Positions 23,437 through 31,509 of a stretch of 37,411 nucleotides of DNA are shown here, one piece after another. Source of the DNA: Streptomyces sp. AC555_RSS877 (GTDB lineage Bacteria; Actinomycetota; Actinomycetes; Streptomycetales; Streptomycetaceae). The position numbers and the translations under genes are program-made. The DNA lies in NCBI RefSeq assembly GCF_019049245.1, contig NZ_JAGMUK010000054.1:364977-402387 (forward strand). Reading direction: 5' to 3'. The notes under the pieces are model-generated. The model was not told the DNA's origin. It ran no database searches and saw only the letters and a program-made list of their open reading frames with translations. The stretch's first letter is position 1. Each line of letters opens with the position of its first letter.

Positions 23437-26358
23437 TCAGAGGGCGCGCAGGGTCCAGCTCCAGTGGTGGACGCCCGGTGCGATGAGGTACGACGGTGAG
23501 GTGTCGGGCCCGCACGAGGCGGTGCCCAGGCCGCGGTGGGCCGCGTCGACATGGACCACGCACCCCGCCCGTGGGACGAGTCGGTCGTGGTGGGTCACGG
23601 CGGTCAGGTCCTCGGCGCGGTAACGGGTCACGGACACCTGCCGCGGCTCGTCCAGCGCGACCGTGAGACCCGTGGCGTCCGGGGCCGACAGGGTGAACCG
23701 CCGTACGCCGTGCCGCCCGCCGCTCTCCTGCGGACGCAGATAGGGGGTGAACAGCTCGTCCACCGGAACGGAGTGATGACCGACGGGCGCGCCGAAGCCG
23801 CGGTCCGGATACGACTCCCAGGGGCCCTGCCCGTACCACTCCATCAGATCGAGGCCCGCCACCGTCTCGAACACGGACCCCACCCGCGCCACATCGGCGA
23901 GCGCGTCCGGCAGTTCGGCCCGCTCCTCGACGTGGACGCCGCCCTCGACCGGCGTGAGCACCTGCACATGACGGACGACACCCGCCTCCGTCGCGTACTC
24001 GGCGTGCACGGTGACCTGCCCCGCCGCCCGGCGGACGTCGGCGACCTTGCGCACGAGCGTGTCCAGCCCCCAGGTCCGCCAGCGCGGGGCCAGGCCGCCC
24101 AGCTCGTCGTTGTCGGTGGGCGCCCGCCACAGCGAGAGGACGGGTGCGGAAGTGAGCAGGGGATGGACCAGCAGCCCTTCCCCGTCGACCTCGACGGAAC
24201 GGTTCCGCGCCACGGGGGCGGACCGCATCGGCTCAGCGGCGCGCAGCCGTACCTGCGGCAGGCACACCACCGTGCCGCGCGGCGCCCACGGTTCGTCGGC
24301 CGCGGTCGTCACCCGCAGCGTCAGCCACGCCTCGCCGCCGCCCCGCGGGAGTTCGAACGGCAGCGGCACCGCCGCCGTCTCACCCGGGCGCAGTTCGGGC
24401 AGCTCGGCCGGTGCGGTCAGCGTGCCGCCGTCGGCCAGGGCCAGCTCCCACCGGGCGGACAACCAGTCCAGGCCGCGGAAGTGCTGGTGGTTGCCGATGA
24501 CGACGCCCTCGTGCCGGAAGCACTCCAGCCGCACCGGCGCCGCGATCTCCCGGTGCTCGTACATCACGGGTTTGGGCGTGCGGTCCGGGAACACGACCCC
24601 GTCCGCGATGAAGGCGCCGTCGTGGATCCGCTCCCCGAAGTCGCCGCCGTACGCCCAGCGGTGGCCGGGCGCGGTGACACCGTTGTCATAGAGTCCGGCG
24701 CCCCCTCGCCCGACCGGTCTTCCGTCGTTCACACGTTGCAGGATGCCGTGGTCCCAGAACTCCCAGATGAAGCCGCCCTGAAGACCCGGGGTGGACTCGA
24801 TGGCCGCCCAGTGGTCCGCGAGCGTGCCGTTGCTGTTGCCCATCGCGTGGGAGTACTCGCACTGGATCAGCGGCTTGGTCTGCTCGCCGGACAGCGCGTG
24901 CGCCACGCAGTCCTCCAGCGGGGCGTACATCGGGCAGGCGATGTCGGAGGCGACCTGCGGGTCGGCCCAGCCGAGCTTGGCGGCGCCCTCGTACTGGATC
25001 GGCCGCGTCGGGTCGTGCCGGCGCACCCAGCCCGCCGCCGCGTCGTGGTTCGCGCCGTAGTCGGACTCGTTGCCCAGCGACCAGATGATGACCGAGGGGT
25101 GGTTCTTGTCCCGCAGCACCATCCGGGAGACCCGGTCCACGAAGGCGTTCAGATAGCGCGGGTCGTCGGCGATCTCGTGGGCGTGGTCGTGGGACTCGAT
25201 GTCGGCCTCGTCGACGACGTACAAGCCCAGTTCGTCGGCGAGGTCGTACAGTGCCGGGTCGCCCGGGTAGTGCGAGGTGCGGACCGCGTTGAAGCCGAAA
25301 CGCTTCAGCACGACCAGGTCGGCGCGCAGGTCGTCGCGGGTCACCGTCCGCCCGGTCAGCGGATGGAAGTCGTGCCGGTTCACGCCCCGGACGAACACCC
25401 GCTCGCCGTTGACCAGCAGGTCCCGCCCGACGATCTCGACGTCCCGGAAGCCGACGCGGTGGTGCGAGGCGTCGGCGACGGTGCCGTCGGCGCGGTGCAG
25501 CCGCACGGTCAGGCCGTACAGTTCGGGCGTCTCGGCGTTCCAGGTGCGTACGTCGGCGACGGTGGTCAGCAGCCGGGCCTCGCCGAGGAAGTCGGAGACG
25601 CGGCCGTCGTCGGTGCTGGCGCGGTCGAACTCGCCGTCCTGCGTGAGCAAATGACCGTCCAGCTCGCCGCTGACGTACCACCCCTCGGGCAGCGCACCGC
25701 CCGCGTCCCGCACCCGGCAGTCGACTCGCAGGTCGCCGTACCGTCCCGCCCGCACGCTCACGTCGGCGAGGTGCAGGGGATCCGTCGAGTACAGCAGCAC
25801 CGACCGGGTGACGCCCCCGTGCCACCACTGGTCCTGGTCCTCGATGTGCGAGGCGTCCGACCACTTCACGACCGTCAGCCGTACGACGGCCCGCTCGCCG
25901 GCGCGCACCAGCCCCGTCAGGTCGAACTCGGCGGCGAGATGGGAGTCCTTGGAGATGCCGACCGGCCGCCCGTCCACGTGCACGAGGAGCACGCTCTCGG
26001 CGGCCCCGACCTGGAGCACGATCCGCCGCCCGGCCCACTCCGCGGGCACGTCCACCGTGCGCTCGTACACACCCGTCGGATTGTCGGCGGGCGACAGTGG
26101 GGGGAATTCTGTATACGGCATACGGACGTTCGTGTACTGCGGAAGGTCGTCGGTGTCCTGCATGGTCCAGACACCCGGAACGTATGCCGACGACCACACG
26201 TCCGCGACCGGCGCGTCCGGGGCGGGCAGCAGCTGGAAGCGCCAGTCGCCGTCCAGCTTCAGCGCCCCGGCGCGGCGGTCCGTGGCGTTCATCGGCAGCC
26301 GCCGCCAGGAGGTCACCTCCGGTGTCTCCCAGGGGCGCAGCGCCAGCAAGGGGTCCAT
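23437..26358 (-). CDS. Beta-galactosidase, glycoside hydrolase family 2 (LacZ type)
   Basis: A 973-residue retaining beta-galactosidase. The domain order is that of long LacZ enzymes: sugar-binding jelly roll (about 30-190), immunoglobulin-like domain (195-305), TIM barrel (315-600), second immunoglobulin-like domain and C-terminal small-chain domain (about 700-973). Active-site motifs: GVNRHDFHPLTGR (325-337), TSHYPGD, acid/base Glu431 in WSLGNESDYG, and nucleophile Glu501 in IQCEYSHAMGN. There is no signal peptide, so it works on imported sugar. ATG 26358 shares one base with the stop of the permease gene upstream. It completes the binding protein-permease-permease-galactosidase operon and points to beta-galactosides as substrate. 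Confidence 0.95.
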   Translation of the reverse strand: MDPLLALRPWETPEVTSWRRLPMNATDRRAGALKLDGDWRFQLLPAPDAPVADVWSSAYVPGVWTMQDTDDLPQYTNVRMPYTEFPPLSPADNPTGVYERTVDVPAEWAGRRIVLQVGAAESVLLVHVDGRPVGISKDSHLAAEFDLTGLVRAGERAVVRLTVVKWSDASHIEDQDQWWHGGVTRSVLLYSTDPLHLADVSVRAGRYGDLRVDCRVRDAGGALPEGWYVSGELDGHLLTQDGEFDRASTDDGRVSDFLGEARLLTTVADVRTWNAETPELYGLTVRLHRADGTVADASHHRVGFRDVEIVGRDLLVNGERVFVRGVNRHDFHPLTGRTVTRDDLRADLVVLKRFGFNAVRTSHYPGDPALYDLADELGLYVVDEADIESHDHAHEIADDPRYLNAFVDRVSRMVLRDKNHPSVIIWSLGNESDYGANHDAAAGWVRRHDPTRPIQYEGAAKLGWADPQVASDIACPMYAPLEDCVAHALSGEQTKPLIQCEYSHAMGNSNGTLADHWAAIESTPGLQGGFIWEFWDHGILQRVNDGRPVGRGGAGLYDNGVTAPGHRWAYGGDFGERIHDGAFIADGVVFPDRTPKPVMYEHREIAAPVRLECFRHEGVVIGNHQHFRGLDWLSARWELALADGGTLTAPAELPELRPGETAAVPLPFELPRGGGEAWLTLRVTTAADEPWAPRGTVVCLPQVRLRAAEPMRSAPVARNRSVEVDGEGLLVHPLLTSAPVLSLWRAPTDNDELGGLAPRWRTWGLDTLVRKVADVRRAAGQVTVHAEYATEAGVVRHVQVLTPVEGGVHVEERAELPDALADVARVGSVFETVAGLDLMEWYGQGPWESYPDRGFGAPVGHHSVPVDELFTPYLRPQESGGRHGVRRFTLSAPDATGLTVALDEPRQVSVTRYRAEDLTAVTHHDRLVPRAGCVVHVDAAHRGLGTASCGPDTSPSYLIAPGVHHWSWTLRAL

Positions 26359-27221
26359 CAGCGGATGGCTCCCTTGCCGAGGTCGCCGATGATCTGCTTG
26401 GCGCCGATGGCGAACACGATCAGCAGCGGGACCAGGGCGAGCAGCGCGCCGGTCATCACCATGCCGTAGTCCGTGGTGCCGTGGACGCCGTTGAGCTGGG
26501 ACAGCGCGACCTGGAGGGTGACGTTGTCCGGGTCGGTGAGGGCGATCAGGGGCCACGCGTAGTCGTTCCACTGGGCCATGAAGGTGAAGATGCCGAGGAA
26601 GGCGAGGCCCGGGCGGACGACCGGGAGCGCGACGTGCCAGTACTGGCGCAGGAAGTTCGCCCCGTCGATCTTCGAGGCGTCCAGCAGTTCGTCGTGGATC
26701 GCGCTCTGCATGTACTGGCGCATCCAGAAGATGCCGAACGCGTTGGCCGCGGCCGGCACGATCAGCGCGGTCATCGAGCCGATCCAGCCGATGTTCGCCA
26801 TGATCACGAACTGCGGGATGATCGCCATCTGCGTCGGCACCATGAAGATCGCCATCAGCACGACGAACAGCAGCCTGCGGCCCGGGAACTCGAACTTGGC
26901 GAAGACGAACGCGGCCAGCGAGTCGAAGAACAGGACCAGGAAGGTCACCGAACAGGCCACCAGCAGCGAGTTGAACATCGAGCCGAAGAAATCGATGTTG
27001 TCGAAGAGACTGCGCACGTTCTGCAGGAAGTGCGAGCCGGGCAGCAGCTTCGGCGGGTAGGAGAAGATCTCGGTCGACGTGTGCGTCGACATGATGATGG
27101 CCCAGTAGAACGGGAAGGCCGACAGCAGCAGCCCGATGACGAGGACCGCGTGCAGTGCGATGCCCCGGCGCCGGACACCCTGTATGCCCTTGGGGCGCCT
27201 GGTGCCTTGGATGGATGCCAT
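26358..27221 (-). CDS. ABC sugar transporter permease, CUT1 family (MalG type)
   Basis: A 287-residue inner-membrane permease with six predicted helices. The ATPase-contact loop reads DASKIDGANFLRQYWHVALP, close to the EAA motif consensus with its conserved Gly. An initial helix (ALHAVLVIGLLLSAFPFYWA) and the periplasmic segment with STEIFSYPPKLLPG are typical of MalG-type partners. GGGAGG precedes ATG 27221. It starts 15 bp after its partner permease and overlaps the galactosidase start by one base. No ATPase gene is nearby, so a shared MsiK-type ATPase is expected. Confidence 0.94.
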   Translation of the reverse strand: MASIQGTRRPKGIQGVRRRGIALHAVLVIGLLLSAFPFYWAIIMSTHTSTEIFSYPPKLLPGSHFLQNVRSLFDNIDFFGSMFNSLLVACSVTFLVLFFDSLAAFVFAKFEFPGRRLLFVVLMAIFMVPTQMAIIPQFVIMANIGWIGSMTALIVPAAANAFGIFWMRQYMQSAIHDELLDASKIDGANFLRQYWHVALPVVRPGLAFLGIFTFMAQWNDYAWPLIALTDPDNVTLQVALSQLNGVHGTTDYGMVMTGALLALVPLLIVFAIGAKQIIGDLGKGAIR

Positions 27222-27236
27222 GGTGTTCGGGCCTCC

Positions 27237-28199
27237 CTAGTCTTCGTCCCGGCGCTGCACCAGCCGCCAGTTGATGATCGAGAAGATGACGACGACGAGG
27301 AAGATGCCCCACGCCACGGCGGCGCCGTAGCCGAAGTCGTTGTTGTCGAAGGTCTGCTGGAAGAAGTAGAGGACCATCGTCCGGCCCGCGTGGTCCGGAC
27401 CGCCGGAGAACGTCGAGTCGTTCGAGGTGTTCTGCAGCAGGACCTGCGCCTCGGTGAAGCTCTGCAGGCCGGTGACCGTGGAGACCACGAGCACGAACAG
27501 CAGGGTCGGCCGCAGCAGGGGCAGCGTGATCCGGAAGAACGTCTGCAGGGGACCGGCGCCGTCCATGCGCGCCGCCTCGTACAGCTCGCCCGGGACGGTC
27601 TGCAGTCCCGCGAGGAAGATGATCGCGTTGTAGCCGACCCACTGCCAGGTCATCAGCGTCGCGATGGCGACCTTGATGCCCCACGGCGTGTTCAGCCAGG
27701 CCACCTGGTCCAGACCCACCGCCTGCAACAGGGCGTTCACCAGGCCGAAGTTGGTGGAGAACACCGAGCCGAAGACGATCGCGATCGCCACCACCGAGGT
27801 GACGTTCGGCAGGAAGTAGGCGAACCGGTAGACGTTCTTGAAGCGGACCGCCGCGTTGAGCATCACGGCCGTGACCATCGCCAGGAAGATCATGGGGAAG
27901 GTGGCCAGCGCCCAGATGATGACCGTGTTGCCGATCGAGCTCCAGAAGTCGCTGTCGCTCACCAGGTACTGGTACTGCGACAGACCCGCCCACTCCATCG
28001 AGCCGAGGCCGTCCCAGCGGTGGAAGGAGAGGTAGAGCGAGAAGCCGACGGGGATCAGACCGAAGGCGAGGAACAGCAGATAGAACGGGGAGATCGCGGC
28101 ATACAGGTGCCAGTACTTGCGCCACCCGTTCCTCGGCCGCACGGCGGGCGGGTCCGCCAGGACCACGGGGGGCTTCTCCAGGGCGGGGACGGTGGCCAT
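27237..28199 (-). CDS. ABC sugar transporter permease, CUT1 family (MalF type)
   Basis: A 320-residue permease with six helices after a short cytoplasmic N-terminus. Seen: YAAISPFYLLFLAFGLIPVG for helix 1, SLYLSFHRWDGLG, the family's F-WRLV end (IFSIINWRLVQRRDED), and the EAA-like loop ELYEAARMDGAGPLQTFFRI-TLP that contacts the ATPase. ATG 28199 shares one base with the stop of the binding-protein gene. Together with the next permease it forms the membrane channel for the lipoprotein encoded just upstream. Confidence 0.94.
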   Translation of the reverse strand: MATVPALEKPPVVLADPPAVRPRNGWRKYWHLYAAISPFYLLFLAFGLIPVGFSLYLSFHRWDGLGSMEWAGLSQYQYLVSDSDFWSSIGNTVIIWALATFPMIFLAMVTAVMLNAAVRFKNVYRFAYFLPNVTSVVAIAIVFGSVFSTNFGLVNALLQAVGLDQVAWLNTPWGIKVAIATLMTWQWVGYNAIIFLAGLQTVPGELYEAARMDGAGPLQTFFRITLPLLRPTLLFVLVVSTVTGLQSFTEAQVLLQNTSNDSTFSGGPDHAGRTMVLYFFQQTFDNNDFGYGAAVAWGIFLVVVIFSIINWRLVQRRDED

Positions 28200-29494
28200 C
28201 AGTAGCTCACCCCCAGGTGCTTCGCGATCCGCCGGCACTTGCTCATGGCGTCACTCCAGGCCTTCTCCGGGTCCTTGCCGAGGACGCCGACGTTCTTGAT
28301 CTCGTCCTTGATGGGCTGCCCGAGCGCCACGTCGAAGGGGCTGTTGTAGGCGACCACGATCTTCTGCGCGGCGGGCCCGAAGACGTCCGTCGTCACCTGG
28401 CCGCCGAAGAACGGGTCGGGTTCGCGCAGTTGTTTCAGGCCGTACGAGGCCGGGGTGGAGGGGAAGAGACCCGCGTCGACGTAACCCGAGGCCTGGTTGG
28501 CCGCGTCGAGCATCCACGCGATGATCTCGAAGGCCTGCTCGGGGTCCCGGCACGCCTTGGTGACCGACAGGAACGAGCCGCCGTTGTTGGAGGGCCGCAC
28601 CGGCATGTCGGCGATCCGCCACCTGCCCTTGGTCTTCGGGTTGCCGTTCTTGATGTCGTACGTCGCCCAGGAGGCGCCGAGCTGGCTGGGCAGCTTGCCC
28701 GAGTCCACCGCCGAGATCTGGTCCGGGGTACCGGTGACGAGGTTGGAGACGATCCGGCGCCGCTTGGCCTCCACGGCCAGCGCCCAGGCCGCCCGCACGT
28801 GCTCCTGGTCGCCGATGAAGTTGCGGTCCTTGTCGACGTACCGCTTGCTGCCCTGCTGCACCACGTTCTCGAAGACGCTGTTGACGTCGGTCAGCAGAGA
28901 GGACCCCGGGACGCGCTTCTTGAGCTGCTCGCCCGCCGCGAAGAACTTCTCCCAGGTGTTCAGCTCCCGGGACACGTCGGCGGGCTCGTACGGCAGTCCC
29001 GCCTTGCGGAAGACCTCGTACTGGTAGAAGTGCGCGACCGGACCGCAGTCGATGGGGAAACCCACCATCGAGCCGTCGTCGGCGATGCCCTGGTCCCACT
29101 TCCAGGACAGGTACCGGTTCTTGTACTTCTCCGCGCCCAGGGTCCGCAGGTCCACGAACTGGTCCGCGTTGGGCAGGTAGGACGCCATGTCCTCGCCCTT
29201 GAGGCCGGCGATGTCGGGGACGTGGGCGCGTCCGGCCATCGTGGTGATCAGCTTGGACCGGTAGTAGCCGCCGATCTTGATGGCCCGGAGGTCGACCGCG
29301 CTGTCGTAACGGGCCTTGGCCTTGGCGACGACGGTGTCGCCCAGGCCGCCGTCCCAGTACCACAGGACCATGTTCCGGCCGGTCGAGCCGGTCGGAACGG
29401 CACAGCCGGACGCCAGGCCGCCCAGCGCGGTGGCCGCCGTGCCGGCCAGACCCGCGCGCAGCAGGCCTCTTCGTGAGAGCCGCACAGCTCCCAC
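28199..29494 (-). CDS. Sugar ABC transporter substrate-binding lipoprotein
   Basis: A 431-residue extracytoplasmic solute-binding protein of the CUT1 (family 1) type. The N-terminus combines a twin-arginine motif (LSRRGLLRAGLAG) with a lipobox LASGC, whose Cys31 would be lipidated. The mature part includes LWYWDGGLGDTVV, DIAGLKGEDMASYLPNADQF and the C-terminal hinge with ACRDPEQAFEIIAWML, all usual in this family. GTG 29494 is used; GTG 29485 is possible. The gene follows the PfkB kinase by 70 bp and leads into the permeases. The ligand is unknown; the surrounding enzymes suggest a galactose-, mannose- or fucose-bearing oligosaccharide. Confidence 0.93.
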   Translation of the reverse strand: MGAVRLSRRGLLRAGLAGTAATALGGLASGCAVPTGSTGRNMVLWYWDGGLGDTVVAKAKARYDSAVDLRAIKIGGYYRSKLITTMAGRAHVPDIAGLKGEDMASYLPNADQFVDLRTLGAEKYKNRYLSWKWDQGIADDGSMVGFPIDCGPVAHFYQYEVFRKAGLPYEPADVSRELNTWEKFFAAGEQLKKRVPGSSLLTDVNSVFENVVQQGSKRYVDKDRNFIGDQEHVRAAWALAVEAKRRRIVSNLVTGTPDQISAVDSGKLPSQLGASWATYDIKNGNPKTKGRWRIADMPVRPSNNGGSFLSVTKACRDPEQAFEIIAWMLDAANQASGYVDAGLFPSTPASYGLKQLREPDPFFGGQVTTDVFGPAAQKIVVAYNSPFDVALGQPIKDEIKNVGVLGKDPEKAWSDAMSKCRRIAKHLGVSY

Positions 29495-29564
29495 CGCCTT
29501 TCGGATCTCTTCGGGACTTCGCCTACGAGGGGGGATGTCGGGGGTTTCGCGAGCGCGGGGGTCA

Positions 29565-30581
29565 CTACGGCCGTGCGGGCGGCGTGACGGGCGCGTACCG
29601 GACGGGAGGACCGGGATCGTCCGGCAGCCGCTCCGCCAGGAAGCCGTACGCCCGCTTCAGCGCGGGGTCGGTCAGCGAGCGCCACCAGCGGTCGACGCCG
29701 TACCAGCCGGGGGCCGCCAGCGCGCCACCGTGATGCCGTACGGACAGACCCGCGGCCAGTACGGCGAACCGCAGCCGTTCCTCCAGCGGCCAGCCGCCGA
29801 GCGAGGCCGCGACGAAGCTCGCGCCGAAGACGTCCCCGGCGCCCGTCGCGTCCAGGACGTCGACGTCCAGGGCGGGGACGTCCACGTACTCGCCGGTCGT
29901 CTGGTCGACGGCGACGGCGCCGTCGCCGCCCCGCGTGACCACGGCGACCGGCACCAGCTCGGAGAGCGTGCCGAGGGCGGCGACCGCGCTCTCGGTACGG
30001 GTGTAGGCCATCGCCTCGGCCTCGTTGGGGAGGAAGGCGTGGCACAGGGAGAGCTGGTCGAGGAGGTCGGTGGACCACTGCTGGGTGGGGTCCCAGCCGA
30101 CGTCGGCGTAGATGTGGGTGCCGTTCGCGGCGGCCTTGGCGAGCCAGGCGCGCGGTTCGGCCTCCAGGTGCACGAGGGCCGTGCGCGCCTCGGGCGGGTC
30201 GCCCATCAGCGCGTCCTGCGAGTACGGCGGTTCCTGGCCGTGGGTGACCAGCGCACGGTCGTGTCCGTGGGCGAGCGCGACGGTGACCGGGGTGTGCCAG
30301 CCGTCCGCGACGCGCGAGAGCGAGAGGTCGACGCCCTCCTGCCCGGCGAGGATCTCCAGGCAGTGGGCGCCGTAGAAGTCGTCGCCGAAGACCGTGGCCA
30401 GGGAGGTTCGCAGACCGAAGCGGGAGGCGGCGACGGCCAGGTTGGCGATGCCGCCGGGGCCGCAGCCCATGCCGGCCGTCCAGATCTCCTCGCCCGGTGT
30501 CGGCGGCCTGCCCAGACCCGTGAGGACGAGGTCGTAGAAGAGCAGCCCGGTCAGCAGCACCTCGGGCCGGTCGTCGTCCAC
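29565..30581 (-). CDS. PfkB-family sugar kinase
   Basis: A 338-residue ribokinase-like kinase. Seen: the N-terminal substrate-binding GGIANLAVAASRFGL (43-57), the PfkB signature 2 DATGAGDVFGASFV with catalytic base Asp250 and the anion hole before it, and a VVTRGGDGAVAV strand before the lid. GTG 30581 has GAGAGGA 7 nt upstream. It leads the leftward glycan-uptake operon and is divergent from the DeoR-type regulator. DeoR regulators usually sense sugar phosphates, so this kinase may make the inducer. The phosphorylated sugar (tagatose, fructose, a deoxysugar or other) cannot be read from the sequence. Confidence 0.9.
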   Translation of the reverse strand: MDDDRPEVLLTGLLFYDLVLTGLGRPPTPGEEIWTAGMGCGPGGIANLAVAASRFGLRTSLATVFGDDFYGAHCLEILAGQEGVDLSLSRVADGWHTPVTVALAHGHDRALVTHGQEPPYSQDALMGDPPEARTALVHLEAEPRAWLAKAAANGTHIYADVGWDPTQQWSTDLLDQLSLCHAFLPNEAEAMAYTRTESAVAALGTLSELVPVAVVTRGGDGAVAVDQTTGEYVDVPALDVDVLDATGAGDVFGASFVAASLGGWPLEERLRFAVLAAGLSVRHHGGALAAPGWYGVDRWWRSLTDPALKRAYGFLAERLPDDPGPPVRYAPVTPPARP

Positions 30582-30647
30582 GCGCGCATCCTCTCGTCCG
30601 AGAGTCGTCTGAGAGCCTCGTCAAAACTCTTCATTTCGGTGACCGGA

Positions 30648-30676
30648 ATCGTGCGCCGATCGGCGACATTGGTCAA
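30648..30676 (-). promoter_or_regulatory. Tentative promoter of the kinase-transporter operon
   Basis: On the minus strand, TTGACC (30671-30676), a 17-bp spacer and CACGAT (30648-30653). The spacer includes the perfect palindrome CGCCGATCGGCG (30654-30665), a possible operator. The weak -10 keeps confidence low. Confidence 0.35.
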
Positions 30677-30677
30677 G

Positions 30678-30691
30678 ACTTCAGCAGAAGT
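30678..30691. promoter_or_regulatory. Inverted repeat in the kinase/DeoR divergent region
   Basis: ACTTC-AGCA-GAAGT, perfect 5-bp arms, 20 bp before the DeoR-type start and just upstream of the tentative leftward -35. Similar TTCA-containing words recur nearby (30629-30633). A DeoR operator controlling both directions is a reasonable reading but the arms are short. Confidence 0.4.
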
Positions 30692-30711
30692 GAGCATAGA
30701 AATGATTGAAG

Positions 30712-31509
30712 ATGACGAGTAGTGTTCACGTCGTGCTGGCAGAACGACGACATCAACTCATCCTGCGGGCCCTGCGCTCCGGTGGCCCCGCGGCCGTGAC
30801 CGATCTCTCCGAGCAGCTGGGTGTGAGCCCCGCCACGGTCAGGCGTGACCTGGTCAAACTCGAGGAGGACGGCCTGCTGACGCGGGTGCACGGCGGGGCC
30901 GTGGCCGACGAGGGCGACCAGCCCTTCGCCGAGGTCGCCGAGGTGCGGGTGGCCGAGAAGGACGCCATAGCCGCTCATGCGGCCGCCATGGTCGCCGACG
31001 GTCAGTCGGTGCTGCTCGACATCGGCACCACCGCCTACCGTCTGGCCAGACAGCTGCACGGCCGCCGCCTCACCGTGATCACCAGCAACCTGGTGGTCTA
31101 CGAGGAGCTGGCCGACGACGAGGGCATCGAGCTGGTGCTGCTCGGCGGCATGCTCCGCCGCGAGTACCGCTCCCTGGTCGGCTTCCTCACCGAGGACAAC
31201 CTGCGCCAGCTGCACGCGGACTGGCTCTTCCTCGGCACCAGTGGAGTGCGCCCGGGCGGGCAGGTGATGGACACGACGGTCGTCGAGGTCCCGGTGAAAC
31301 GGGCCATGATCAAGTCCGGTGACAAGGTCGTCCTGCTCGCCGACTCGGCGAAGTTCCCGGGTACCGGCATGGCGCAGGTCTGCGGTCCCGAGGACCTGGA
31401 CGCGGTGGTGACGAACGCGCCGGTGAACGCGGCGACCCGGTCCTCCCTGGAGGAGGCCGGCGTCGACGTGGTCCTGGCGGGAGAACCAGGAAAGGCGGGC
31501 GCAGCGTGA
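30712..31509 (+). CDS. DeoR/GlpR-family transcriptional regulator
   Basis: A 265-residue sugar-catabolism repressor. The N-terminal winged helix has the DeoR signature (ERRHQLILRALRSGG, then VTDLSEQLGVSPATVRRDLV and LLTRVHGGAV). The C-terminal domain has the sugar-phosphate sensor pattern LLDIGTTAYRLARQL, VITSNLVVYEELAD and LLGGMLRREYRSLVG, and ends with DLDAVVTNAPVN. The start is uncertain: ATG 30712 is used; GTG 30733 would give the more usual MLAERRHQ opening but has a weak ribosome site. The stop overlaps the GH4 start as GTGA. It is the first gene of the rightward glycosidase operon and faces the kinase operon, so it probably controls both. Confidence 0.92.
   Translation: MTSSVHVVLAERRHQLILRALRSGGPAAVTDLSEQLGVSPATVRRDLVKLEEDGLLTRVHGGAVADEGDQPFAEVAEVRVAEKDAIAAHAAAMVADGQSVLLDIGTTAYRLARQLHGRRLTVITSNLVVYEELADDEGIELVLLGGMLRREYRSLVGFLTEDNLRQLHADWLFLGTSGVRPGGQVMDTTVVEVPVKRAMIKSGDKVVLLADSAKFPGTGMAQVCGPEDLDAVVTNAPVNAATRSSLEEAGVDVVLAGEPGKAGAA

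Noticed and set aside
26097..28205. 702-codon plus-strand frame opposite the permease genes
   Set aside because: Composition is Asp/Glu/Arg/His-rich shadow of membrane proteins on the other strand.
30703..30723. Six-codon leader peptide (ATG then MIEDDE and TAG) overlapping the DeoR start
   Set aside because: Very short, no clear ribosome site or attenuator structure; probably chance.
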